A stretch of DNA of 64,000 bases, taken from Dipetalonema caudispina (lineage: Eukaryota > Nematoda > Chromadorea > Rhabditida > Onchocercidae). The notes below the pieces were generated by a model. The model was not told the origin of the DNA. It did not search any database and was given only the letters and a program-made list of their open reading frames with translations. The stretch is from positions 21,234 through 85,233 of the forward strand of contig JABVXV010000276.1 of the NCBI GenBank assembly GCA_013365325.1. Direction: 5' to 3'. Made by a program: the position numbers and the translations under genes. Within the stretch, counting starts at the first letter, position 1; every line of letters begins with the position of its first letter. Shown in pieces: positions 27,474 through 38,868 of the stretch.

Positions 27474-28171
27474 GATGGGGTTAGCCAGAGTATGCTCCTT
27501 CTTCCCTGAGCCTGAAATATCTTTTTTTTTTTGAATTAATTTCTCAATATATTCGGGCGACATATAGAAACCCTCGAGAATAAAATAATGATTCGAAAGG
27601 TCAAAATCGACGTCAAACTGGAAATGAACTGAAAGCAAGGACTTTAAATTAGAAAAATTAATTTAGGCTCCGTTGTTCCTGGAATTTCCAATTCAGGTTG
27701 ATTCAGAAGTGTAAATTTCACTTGAAGTGAAAATTAACCGAAAATAAAAAGTCATATTAAATAAATTATTGAAAACTTTCACTAAATCTCAGAGAAATAA
27801 TAATAGTCCCACTAAAATTCTCACTGGGAAAATTGTAAATACCCACAACACCACACTTCATTTCCAACAATAAAAATGAAAAGCTGTTTTTCAATGGTAA
27901 AAATAAAATATAGTGGTTCCGAACTAGAATGTCTGCTGCATAACCTCATATCGTCTTCTTAAATATTACGTTTGAAATATTAATAAAAAAATAAAAATGG
28001 AGAGAAAAATAACTATAATTATGCCGCAATGACCACTAGACAAACTCAAATTACTCCATTAAATATAAAAATAGCACAATAATTAGTGATAATTGCACTG
28101 AAATGACCACTAGACTATCTGAAATTACCTAAGAGACCACCAACTTCATACAAGCAACTAAGTGAAGTCAT

Positions 28172-28321
28172 AAAGGTCACATTACTCAAAAGTCACATAT
28201 AAAGGTCATCTGTCCAATGTCAACAATCCTCAGACATCATCGAACTGCTCCATTCACAGCCATTCCCCCGCCCCCTGCGCTATAAACCCACGATTCAAGG
28301 AAAGAAAGACCGAAATGACCT
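28172..28321. promoter_or_regulatory. Cluster of nuclear-receptor-type half-sites
   Basis: AAAGGTCA occurs at 28172-28179 and again at 28201-28208, with a related AAAAGTCA between them. An inverted copy (TGACCTT) starts at 28316. AAAGGTCA is the extended half-site bound by NR4A/NR5A-class monomers. Short motifs arise by chance, so function is only a suggestion. Confidence 0.3.
28268..28286 (+). promoter_or_regulatory. GC-box next to TATAAA
   Basis: CCGCCCC at 28268-28274 lies six bases before TATAAA at 28281-28286 in otherwise AT-rich DNA. This is the layout of a core promoter, read on the + strand. The distance to the + strand start codon is about 790 bases, so a 5' exon or trans-splicing would be needed. 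Confidence 0.3.
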
Positions 28322-28358
28322 TCAACTTCCGCGCCGACCTTATCTGAATTCAATATAC

Positions 28359-28364
28359 CACGTG
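28359..28364. promoter_or_regulatory. CACGTG E-box in the intergenic region
   Basis: The core sits in CCACGTGTGG, a near-palindrome of the Myc/Max/USF-type class. It lies next to GATA-like CTTATC (28339-28344). Confidence 0.3.
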
Positions 28365-29039
28365 TGGTCCGTTAAAATATGACGGGAATTGAAGCTTACG
28401 GAAATGCAACGAATTATTTTTTTGCTTCTTCACTCTCACTTACTAATATATCAAATGTCACTATTTCCCCGTAATCTCTGACGGTTCTTATCAATCTTTA
28501 TCGTCTCTCTGGCTATTTATTATGCTTTACACTATGTTGCTACTGTTTTTCGAAGTTATAACTACTGAAGCCTTTGCTTTACTTTTTACTTGTTCCAAAA
28601 AATTCCCTAACTTTCAATCTATAATTCCTTCTAGCTATTTTACTCTTTATTTACTCACAATCTCTAGTTTAAATTTCTATTCATTCTATATTTTGAAAAA
28701 TTCGAAGGAAATGATTCATTTCGAAATTGAAAAGGACAAGAAATATGTTAGTAAAGTGTGTCGAATTTTAATTCTAGCTAACCATTGTTTCTTTTTTTAC
28801 TACAAGTTGATATAATACAAAATTCTTTCCAGAAGGCAAAACTATACAAGAATAGCCCAATCAATCACGCCAGCATCAGAAAATAGAAGGTTTACAGTAG
28901 CTTGAAATTATCCTGTTTATCTTCACAGAAGGTCTTTATTAATTTGCTTTGGTAGTGCTAGACAAAAATATTATGCCCATACGTTACTGAATTTTGTGTT
29001 TATGAATAATGGTATATAGGACTATATAAATGATTTGCA

Positions 29040-29045
29040 TTTCAG
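29040..29045 (+). promoter_or_regulatory. TTTCAG acceptor upstream of the zinc-finger gene start
   Basis: TTTCAG lies 32 bases before the ATG at 29078 with no coding exon before it. It is either the acceptor of a 5' UTR intron or a spliced-leader trans-splice site, which is common in nematodes. An ATG directly after it (29046) opens a short frame that stops at 29094-29096, so the chosen start is the one that joins the exon chain. Confidence 0.45.
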
Positions 29046-29077
29046 ATGGAAATAAAATTTTATGATTTTAAAAAGCG

Positions 29078-32000
29078 ATGCAACACAACGGAATGACAAC
29101 TGACAACGATTCAGAAGGAATTCGTTATGTAATAATTGATGAAAATCTAGAAAATGATGGAAGATCCGATAGTTGTTCATTTACAGTATCCGGATCGACG
29201 GTATATCATCAAAATGTATTACCATCACAACAACAGCAACACCGACAACAGCAAATGCTTAGATACGATTGTGCCTTTCAAAATGGTTAGTTACTTACTT
29301 TCGTAATTTCAATGTTGTTATTTTAGAAAAAAACTGTAATTTCCTTGCTTTGTAATTCATTCATGATGAGATAATTATAAATACTGTTAAGCTTTAACAG
29401 CGCTTATAACTGATATGATGGATTAAAGAGAACGGTTGGAAGTTATTAGTTTTTGTTTGGGAAAAGTAACATCTGGTTATATCTGTGAGATACTGGGTAC
29501 TTGTTTACTTACCTGTTCAACTGATTCTTTATTTGAAGTCAATTGTTAAAATATGTTTTATTCAAGAATCGTCAACCTCAACATGGGTGGATAATTCATT
29601 CGGTATGCCAGTTTCGAATAATGTAAGTTCAGAAATATTTTAATTTGCTTGCATTTTAGTTTTCAAGACAGTGCAGTGCATTTCTTCTCATTTTTTTTAT
29701 TCTTTAGAGAATCTTTTAAAAAAGATCGGATCAATTCAGTCATATATTGAAATTAGTTCAACAAATACCAGAATTATGGAAAAATAAGAAGTGAAACCAG
29801 TCATTAATTCATGTATAGCTCTCCAACAGTGAACACTAAAATAAATCTTGAACTGTAATTCTGGGAATGCTCAGTCTTTCAATATGGCATTTATTGATGA
29901 CAATATTGTCGCATCCCAACAATGATATGGCTAAAATATAATCATTATGCCAAATCGTTCTCTAGTCAATCAAATTTTCACTTTGTTAGTATTTGTTTGT
30001 TGCAATAAATTATGACTACTTACAGACACACTATTTGGCACGATGTAGCATCTGCGATGCACTATTTGATTTGGAAAAATATCTGAATCATACCAAAAAT
30101 TGTAGATTAGAAAAGTGTTACAAGTATGCTTACTTATTTACTTTCTTAAAATTCAATTTGCAACCTTCTTGACCAAAAATATTGAAAAATAATGATATTT
30201 ATGGCACTAAAATTCAGATTATTCCATTAAAATTCCAAACAGCTTATATCAGTAATAAGTAAATCAAATAATTGGTTCAATTCACTGTAAATTGCTAAGT
30301 AATTTTAGATGTGATGTATGCGGTAAAGAATACAACAAGGAGCATAATTTAAAACTACACCGTCTTGGACAACATGATAAAGCAATGGTTGAAAGTGATA
30401 AGTACGTATGTTCGTTCTGTCCAAAGAAGTATGCTCGATTAGCCGCCTATTATGCACACCTTCAAATCCACGGCTTGAACGATTCACTTATATGTGCATT
30501 TTGTAAAGAGGAATTTGATTTTCAGGTCATTGTCAATTTAATTCATGCAGGATAATCTTTTGGTTGCCTCATTTGGGTTGGATATGGTTAACAATTGACT
30601 AGGGTTGAGAGACGAATGTATTATTTACATGTATATGCTGTATCAGAAACGACTATGACTGCATATCAATTCAATAAGCCACAAAACTTAAAATACCAAA
30701 AAATTGGATTTAACAGTTGAAAGTTGAATGTGATCATTGATATATTTAGTTTCGAAATTTTGTTTCAATATTTAGTCTAGCTAGTATTGAAAGATACCTG
30801 GACCGGATATCAAACAATCTCGGAAGTTCCTAGTGATGCTTAACTGTGTTTTTATGTTTTATGCGAGAACACTGGAAGCCTTTCGCTTTTTAATTTCTGT
30901 TATTTTAGGCGCTTTTAAATAAACACTTACGCATGCAACATTGTTATCCTCGCCTGGAGGATATAGTTACTGTTGAAATATGCAAGAAATGTGGCATTGC
31001 TATTTTCAGTAAAGAAGCAATGGATGAACATAAACAGATGCACCGGAAAATAAAGTAATTTTCATTTGTTTTAATTGTTTTTGAAAGAAAATTCCAGAGT
31101 GTAATAAGCTATTTTACCGAGTAATATCGCAATGTAAATGTTCGATAATTCGTCGGACCCTCAAAAAGATGGCACTAGTGCAAGGAGATAAATCCTAAAG
31201 GCAAAAAGATATATCTAGAGCATGCGTTAAAATTTCAGCAACGTCAAAAGCTGTTTTTTAGGGCGTTTAGTTTTAGCTGATATGTCTTTGTTTAGCCCAG
31301 AGGCAACTGTGATATGGATAAAGCAAAGCTATTTGTACAGTAACCCCAATGGTTTTCAGTAAGGCAATGAAAAGAAATAAACGGAAACGTGAACCAGATC
31401 CTGGTGATAGAGCTCATAAATGTGAGGCATGTGGCAAAACCTTTAAAAAAAAGTTTGAATTGATGCGACATTATGTTGTTCATACAAGTAAGCTCGTTTG
31501 ACTTTACTTGATCTTTTAAATTCAGATTTGATCGTCTTCGTTTTTGAATTTCTAAAGTTTATCAAAATTTACCTTAAAATTCGCTCATATGTCTCTCGTC
31601 GTGGAGAAGAAGCTATTGATGCATTCGTAGAACACAGCTGAAAATTACGGAGAATTTTTTCCCACAATCTTCGTAGAAGAGTAATCTCATCGATAATATC
31701 ATGATAGAGAGATGAGGAAAATACTCTGCCAAATTCGAACTGAATTTTGTTGGAAAAAGCTGAAGACTGGCACATCTTAGCAGTAACTTGTATTCATATA
31801 ATTGTTTCATATTTAATTCTACGTCATATATCAGAAGAACGTCGTTTTGTTTGTGAAATTTGCGGAAAACGATTCACCCAAAAAGCTTCGCTGGGACAGC
31901 ATATGCTAACTCATAACGCATCTACTGCCCAAAGTCATAAATGTTCACTTTGTGATGCAACATTTTCACAAGTAAGCTTTTTTAAGGACAGATTAAGTAA

Positions 32001-35000
32001 GACTTTTTGAACGAAAGATAGTGTAGTTTAAGAAATATATTTTCAATTATCCGTCCCCATGATTGATTAAGAGCGAAATTGATTTTTACATCTGATTCGA
32101 AGTGATTTCACCATCTCAGTATTGTCTCTATAAATTATATTCCTTACTCTTGTTTCTAATTTTGGCTGCTTCTTATCTTTACTTGTAATTTCAATATTTT
32201 CTTTTATCGGACGCTTTTTAATTTTTATCATTTTTTTCATTCTTTAACACTTTTCAATCATTTTTTGATGAGTTTTCGAAATCATAATTTTGTATGTCAC
32301 TTTTTCACAGTTTAGTTGATTTTACTGATTCTTTAAGTCATTAAGACTTAGGGTGAAAAACTTTCTAAGCTCGTAGATTGCTTAAGTTATTCAGTCTAAA
32401 CTTTTCTAATTCTGGAAATATTCTAAAAATTGTTCAATTTCTGGTTAAGGATTCGCGCTTTTGCAGGCTGGAAATTTGCGTCGGCATGTAAAACTTTTAC
32501 ATCCTCCAGATGCTACATCCCGTACAGTTTTTCGATGTCTTAAATGTACTTGTGTATTCAATTCATTGCAGCCACTACAAGTACATGCCCGAAAACGACA
32601 TCCTGAACAGGGTTTGATGGATTCATTTAAATTGATTTGAATTTATGTAAATATTTTGAATTCAGATGCAATTTCTTTATTCTTTCAAATTAAAGTTGAA
32701 GAAAATTTTATACTTTTTAATTTCTTCACATTTCTTTATCTTCCTATATCTGAAATTTTTAATTAGGATCATTTTTTCAGTAGCCTTGAAAAATTCTATG
32801 ATGGTCGAAGACGGATCTGCTGATCCACAGGTACCTTATAGAATTATCATAAGAATTGGAAGAATGGTGATTGATTGCACCTTTCTCCAAAAAAAAGGAG
32901 GAAAAATACTTTGAGGTTCTATTATTATTTAAGTTTTTTTTGCGTGAAAATCAATTCTTTTCACATTCACATCAGTATTTATTATTATTTTTGATGTAAT
33001 TTTAAATATACTTTCAAGGTTGATCTTACGTAAATTATGAATTATAAGGAGTTCTGGAGTTGCAGTTCGAAGCTCGATTTTGAACTCAATATTTACTGCT
33101 GAACAATTTGAAAAAAAAAAATTTTAGAAACAAAACAAGAGATGTAAATTTTGTTGCTGTATGTGTGGGAAAGCTTTCGGCAAAACATCCGATTTGATGC
33201 GACATTATCGAATACATAGTGGTGAACGGCCATTTTCATGTAATCGATGTGGTCGAGACTTTAATTTGAAATCTTCATTAAAATTGCATATGGATAGTCA
33301 TGTCCGCGCCGACCATCCCGATAATTACTACACTTGTGCACGATGCCCTTTTTGCATGAAACAGGTAAACATGTTATTTTATTTACAAGATTTTAAAGGT
33401 TCACAATTTTAGAATTGTAAAAATGGAGATATTAAAAGAATTGAACTGAGAAAAAGTAATTTTCAGTTAGCATCGACACCATCATTACGTCGTCACCTCA
33501 AAATCCATGAAAGACCGTTGGAACATTGTGGAGTGTGTTCGCAAGTAAATTCATTTCCAATTGTCTTACGTCTGATCTTCATTCACAACGGTGTATCGTA
33601 TGACATGTTAAGATATTTGTTTACGTCAGTTTCTCGTCTGTCACTCTCTCGTGGAATTGCCATATCATCACTTTTCCACGGACGTGTAGTATTGCTTTAT
33701 GTGCATGTTTACGTGTGTTTTCCAAAATTCATACTGGAGTTTTGCAGCTCATATGTACAAGGAAAGATGAATCTTGCATTTTCAGATTTTTCTGAGTAAA
33801 AAAGCCTTGGAGCAGCATCAAATAGCCTGTTTAACGGCAAACGCTGAAGTTGGCTCGTCTGGAAGTTTATTAGAACTTTTGCCACCTACTGAAAATACCC
33901 CTGTAAATACTGAGCCGGAACGGAGACCCTACAAATGTCGCACCTGCACGGCATCGTTTTCAACACTTCGCTGTTTGAAGGAGCATATTAATCGACACAC
34001 GGGCATTAAACCGCATATATGCCGATTATGCTATAAATCGTTTTATTCATTAGGTACATAACTTTATAAAGTGACGTTCAGCTTTATTTTCTAAGAGAAA
34101 GTTAATTTTGAAGGGTTACTTTGAATCGCGCAAATATGCAATCTACTCCACAATGTAAGCATACATATTGCTTCCTGTTTGTCGAGTACGACAGAAATTT
34201 GTCTTGTATGAGTTCTACTATTAGCTAAGAGCTAGTGAAGTTGTAACAACGCCAAAATTTAATTGCGCAAATACGAAGAGTTCTTCGTGATAATTTTCAA
34301 TATGTTTACATTTGTATCTTTATTTTTCTACTCCAAAGTTATTTCGAAATGAGAAATTAAAATTAGTCGTTTTTTGCAGCCCAGTTAAAATGTCACAGTG
34401 AGATACACACCAACAAACGGCCATTCAAATGTTTGACCTGTGATCAAACATTCAGGCGCCATTCTCAACTAAAAGCACATACAAGCAAACATCCACGACC
34501 CAATAGTTTAATGAACTTTGTAAGTTTAACTTGTTCAAAGTCCATCATCCACGTTAACCATCCTTCAGTTACTGACGATTTAGCTGAGTTGTTATTGATT
34601 TTAAAACTGTTTGACGGATTAAATTTGTATCCCTCTGTATCAGAGAACGCTAAACATCAATCTCAACTGGTAGCAGAAAACTGGCTGCAAACGGAATTAG
34701 GTTGAGCAGTCTTGGAAAGGTGATATCTTTCCATGCTAAATATTAAAATATCCTGTTTAATAGATAACCATAATTGAATAAGGAAATATTTGCTGTGGTT
34801 CACTGATTGCTTTCGTTTTGTGCTGCTAAAATATTATTTCAGGAATCTCTTTCATGGTCACCCGACAATTTATTCAGTAAAAGCGTACAGGATGATAATG
34901 CTCACTTTAGTGAAAACGATCTTACCAACTTTGATTTTTCGTCTTTAGATACTGATTCGAAGCAGTTAAATATTGATAATTCAGCTGAGGTAACTAACAA

Positions 35001-38000
35001 ATCACCAATTATCAATCAATCAATCAAATTACCAATTATTACCAAATTACCAAATACCAACTTTGGTTTTTCGTCTTTGGATACTGATTCGATAACAAAA
35101 ACAAACATTAAATATTGATAATTCAGCTGAGGTAACTAACAAATAATTGCGCTCATTTCAAGATTTGTTACTAGCTAACTTCTCCCAGTAGCTTCAAGTT
35201 ACATGAAAAATATCTACACTCAAAATTTATGTCAAATGTAGTACCGTCCAACATACAGGATAGATATTCTAGCAGTAACAGGAAAGACTAGCTCCATCAA
35301 AATTGAGTGATGAATAAATTAGATGCGTGAATTTTCAAGATTTCAAATGATTTTAAGGTTTATTTCCTTAAGTAATTGGCTTTTTCAGACATCGTATTTG
35401 AATAACTATTTGATATCACAAGACTGCGATCTAATAAATGGTTTGGCAGTTGAAAAATCTCAAGAAACCCGTTGTCCTGTGTGTTTCTTTAGTTTCAGTT
35501 CAGGTATATTTATCGAATTTTATATATACTGGTTTATCTTTTCTTAGAAGTCATGATGAGGAAGTCTCAATGATTTACAGATGCTACGTTATCAACTCAT
35601 TTGTACAATATGACTTCCGATCCGCTGCATAGTATTCCCGTCCTGGCATGTAATCATTGTTCGAAAACCTTTTCCGGATGTGTTGGCCTTGCTGATCATT
35701 TGCAAGCATTCCATCGTCCTGTAAGTTTTTCGTACTCAGAAAATTGACTTTCCGTGCAAAAATTTCACTCTATGTTAGCCAGTTGAGGAATGAAGCAATT
35801 GAAACCGTTATTAGCTTAACAAAAAGGCAAGTGGTTATTTGAATGGTAATCGCTTACTTCTTACCTAACTTGCAGTTTACCAATTTCAGTAGGCTTGGGA
35901 AGCATTAAATGATTAGCCAAGTTACTAGAAGTTCTCCCAAGTTTTTCTGAAAACGGTATTATTTGCAGAATCAGCATGAAGAACGAAGTTTCACCTGTAA
36001 TACAAATTTTTTGCTGAAAGAAGACCAAGTTTGTATATTTTTGATTTTATTGATAATTTGTCTTTGATTTCATTATTCAAATTATTGTAAACTCGTCTTT
36101 GGTTTTATTACCAAAAATATTGCCAATATTATTATTGTATAGCGATGTTCAGTAATGCATTTTCAAAATATTGTTGAGTAATAGTTAATATTTGAATTAG
36201 TTATTATGGACGATTTTGCACTTATTTTCATTCATTAGACGGGTTATAACGATAGACCTGTCATTTATTATGCTGAAAAGAATGCTTTATTACATAGGAG
36301 GATCTGTTTTCTGTTACCATCGATTGATTTGATGATTAAAACGATATGTGCCGTAGGCTAAGGAAGACGAGAAGATAAGAGAGGAGGAAAATGTCAACTA
36401 TATTCATGGAGATTAAATAAGTTTAGAGAATTCGTAGCGCTGTAGATTGTTGTACTTGTAATTTTTCTTCAGCGATCGCATGTATGTGATGTATGTGATC
36501 GGCGATTCAAAAAACCATCAGATTTGGTGCGACATAAAAGAATTCACACAGGTAATTTCGATCATTCATCGAGTTCCTCGAAATGAAATGTTTAATATGA
36601 TAGCTAAATTTTTTCTTTTTTGACGGAAATTCGACGTGTAAAATTTGGCGATGATTGTTGTTTTAGATATCTCTCCTTTTCAACAGCTTTTGGTGATATA
36701 CACGATATCGTTTTTTATTTATTTAGGAAAAAGTTTTACCCACAAATTTTTGTTTTAGGTGAGAAACCCTTCTCATGTGGAATATGTGAACGATCTTTCC
36801 GTGTTAAATCAACTTTATATCAACATTTGAAAATACACGAGGATTTGGGTAATGCGCGTGAAATGTGTACATTATGTAAGCGATGCTACTGTTCGTTGTC
36901 AGCTTTACGGCAGCATCTATTTTTAGCTCATGCGGAAGAGAAATCTTTCAAATGTACGGATGAAACATGCAGCGAACGATTTAAGTAAGTTCGCTGCGGT
37001 TAATGCTTTTGAAAGATGTGTAAAAATTTTCTTTAAATTTCTAAACTTTTGCTCATGGTTCATAAAAAGAAAAACTCAAACCTTAGGACTGCTCGTAGCC
37101 GTGACGCACACGTAAGACAGTTCCATTCGTACGTAGCTGTTGATGGTATTGATGGCGTTGCGTCTTCGCTTAGTACCAATGAGCAATTTCAAGCAACTGC
37201 ATTACAGCTAGCGCCAGATTCTAAAAATGCGGGATTTGTGCAGCCTTCGTTTAATTCTGCTTTTTCACGTATTGTAAACAAGGTTTGTGAGATGTTTTTT
37301 TTTTTTTTTTTTTTTTGTAAGATGAAGTTTTTTTTCTTTTACTTAAAGGTAGAATCTTTAAAGTAATTAATGAAAATACTTGGCTACGATTGATTTATTT
37401 TCGTTTAGGACATCAACAATACGGCAACCCATCTTGTTTTGAGACTGCAACCGCATTTGAATCCACAAACTGTTGAAGTGACAGTTACTGAAATTTCGTA
37501 AGCTACCAATTACATAAATATTTGTTACCACTGAGCTCTTCGCAAATTTCATCGTACTTACCATTCTTAAGAATCTATCAAAATTTTCAGAAATTCCCGC
37601 ACACTTGATAAGGTTTGCCAATGCGTTGATTTTGAACTATTAACTTCAACTGAAGTCAAATTTTTAAATGTAACAGATTAATCACTTTTATATGTTTCAA
37701 TTGCAGTGTTAGCGATGTGAATGAAATAAATGGTGCGATTGTGATTCCGATGCAAATGTTGCGCTCCTTGTCACCGGAAGGTGTTATGCTTCGAATTGCT
37801 GTTTCTTATCCATTTTTGAATGCTGGTTCATTTATAATTGTCGATTCGCGGCGCATGTTTTCTTTTTTATCAGAAAAAGGAGTAAGCTATTTTCTGAAAT
37901 CCAGTTTTAAAATACAAATTTTATATCAAATTATCAACAGCTTACTGATGAATTCATATTAAATAGAATAATTTAAAGCTGGTAATATAAAGGCTTCGAT

Positions 38001-38868
38001 TAAGAAGTTCATATAGAAGTTCATATAAGCGCATTAAGTGACCACCGATCATTCAGCCGCACCATATTTTGACTTCATAATCGTCGATCACTTATTTGAA
38101 TGATCAGATGGTTATCATTGTAATTAGTTGACCAATTTTTTCACTGAATCATTTATTACAGACGGATACTATAATGGTACCGGTGAATGCATCTGTTGAA
38201 TTTACCAATTTACCGTTAAGTTTATATACGAGTGCCCAAGATTTCGACTCTTTGGCACAACCACCGACATTCATCTCCAATTGTGTTGTTTGTGACGAAA
38301 GTTTCTCCAGTCAGGAAGAAAGTGACGCACATTTCAGTGGTGAAGATCATGAAACAGCACAGGTAACCGTTACACATTATATCAGAAAGTAATTTCAGAG
38401 CATGATAATTTTACTACTTAGATTCAAAAGTGATAGTTCACGACTGAGTAACTTTGTCGTATTTATTTTAGTTTTTCTCTCTCCCGCAATTAGCACGACA
38501 TTTGGATGGAGCAACAACAACAATAAATAACGATCATTTTCAGCCGTTTATGTGGGTTGATTTCCTTTGAATATTAATCTTTAAATACTGGTCCTTAGTT
38601 TGATGTTAAATGTTTAAGTTGGTGTTGTATTTGCATTGTTTATTTTTCAAAAAATGATATTTTGTTGTGAGTAATTTTTCTCGAGCATGTTAACAAGTAT
38701 GTAATCTGCAGAATTTTCAGGACGAGAATGGAAGTGTGTAAGCTTTGTTTAGAGCAGTTCCAAGATCGAGAATGCTTACTGGCACATATCCGTCGGGAGC
38801 ATGAACGAGACAATATTGATTTGCTTGATCGCAATGATTTGTTAACTTGGCGTCGAACTTTAAATTAA
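29078..38868 (+). CDS. Multi-C2H2 zinc-finger protein, 25 exons
   Basis: Exons: 29078-29285, 29567-29622, 30026-30123, 30309-30525, 30909-31054, 31360-31487, 31835-31971, 32467-32611, 32781-32830, 33128-33364, 33467-33544, 33786-34053, 34380-34519, 34843-34989, 35389-35503, 35581-35720, 35969-36028, 36473-36551, 36759-36984, 37087-37282, 37409-37497, 37707-37881, 38162-38362, 38472-38551, 38721-38868 (TAA). They total 3564 nt in one frame, about 1187 residues. About twenty fingers can be read, for example CDVCGKEYNKEHNLKLH, CEICGKRFTQKASLGQHMLT, CNRCGRDFNLKSSLKLHMDS, CDVCDRRFKKPSDLVRHKRI and CKLCLEQFQDRECLLAHIRR. One classic TGEKPF linker is at 36757-36776. A basic stretch KRNKRKR (exon 6) may be a nuclear localisation signal. 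The N-terminus is Gln-rich, and exons 20-22 have no fingers. It is probably a nuclear DNA- or RNA-binding regulator. I do not recognise a named orthologue. A poly(A) signal AATAAA lies at 39185-39190. Confidence 0.85.
30026..34519 (+). other. First zinc-finger array (exons 3-13)
   Basis: Fingers in order: a C2HC-like one in exon 3 (CSICDALFDLEKYLNHTKNC), three in exons 4-5, then CKKCGIAIFSKEAMDEHKQM, CEACGKTFKKKFELMRHYVV and CEICGKRFTQKASLGQH. The exon 7/8 finger (CSLCDATFSQ joined to AGNLRRHVKLLH) and CLKCTCVFNSLQPLQVHARK follow. Next are two in exon 10 with an SGERPF linker, CARCPFCMKQ joined to LASTPSLRRHLKIH, a C2HC one in exons 11/12, and three at 33930-34500 with TGIKPHI/TNKRPFK linkers. 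Several fingers are split by introns. Confidence 0.85.
34923..35144 (+). repeat. Tandem duplication of an exon end with its splice donor
   Basis: An 80-base segment (34923-35002) covering the last 67 bases of exon 14, its donor (GAG|GTAACTAAC) and the first intron bases is repeated at 35055-35144. The second copy has point changes and a small insertion that brings TGA into frame, but it keeps the donor. Between the copies lies an AT-rich stretch with repeats of ATCAATCA and ATTACCAA. Confidence 0.8.
35389..36984 (+). other. Second zinc-finger array (exons 15-19)
   Basis: It starts with an incomplete finger (CPVCFFSFSS joined to DATLSTHLYNM, where the last His is Met). CNHCSKTFSGCVGLADHLQA follows, then a short non-finger exon (35969-36028) and CDVCDRRFKKPSDLVRHKRI. 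A TGEKPF linker leads to CGICERSFRVKSTLYQHLKI, then CTLCKRCYCSLSALRQHLFL and a C-x4-C finger (CTDETCSERFK) that finishes in exon 20. Confidence 0.8.

Larger units (their letters stand above)
27512..29045. other. Divergent intergenic region upstream of afadin and the zinc-finger gene
   Basis: About 1.5 kb between two divergently transcribed genes, so it probably holds both promoters. Local features are described separately: NR half-sites at 28172-28321, a GC-box plus TATAAA at 28268-28286, and CACGTG at 28359-28364. An open frame at 28522-28815 (+) is Phe/Leu/Ser-rich with no splice context and is not called. Confidence 0.55.

Noticed and set aside
34923..35144. CRISPR-like repeat
   Set aside because: Only two copies, overlapping an exon end; it is a gene duplication in a eukaryotic locus.
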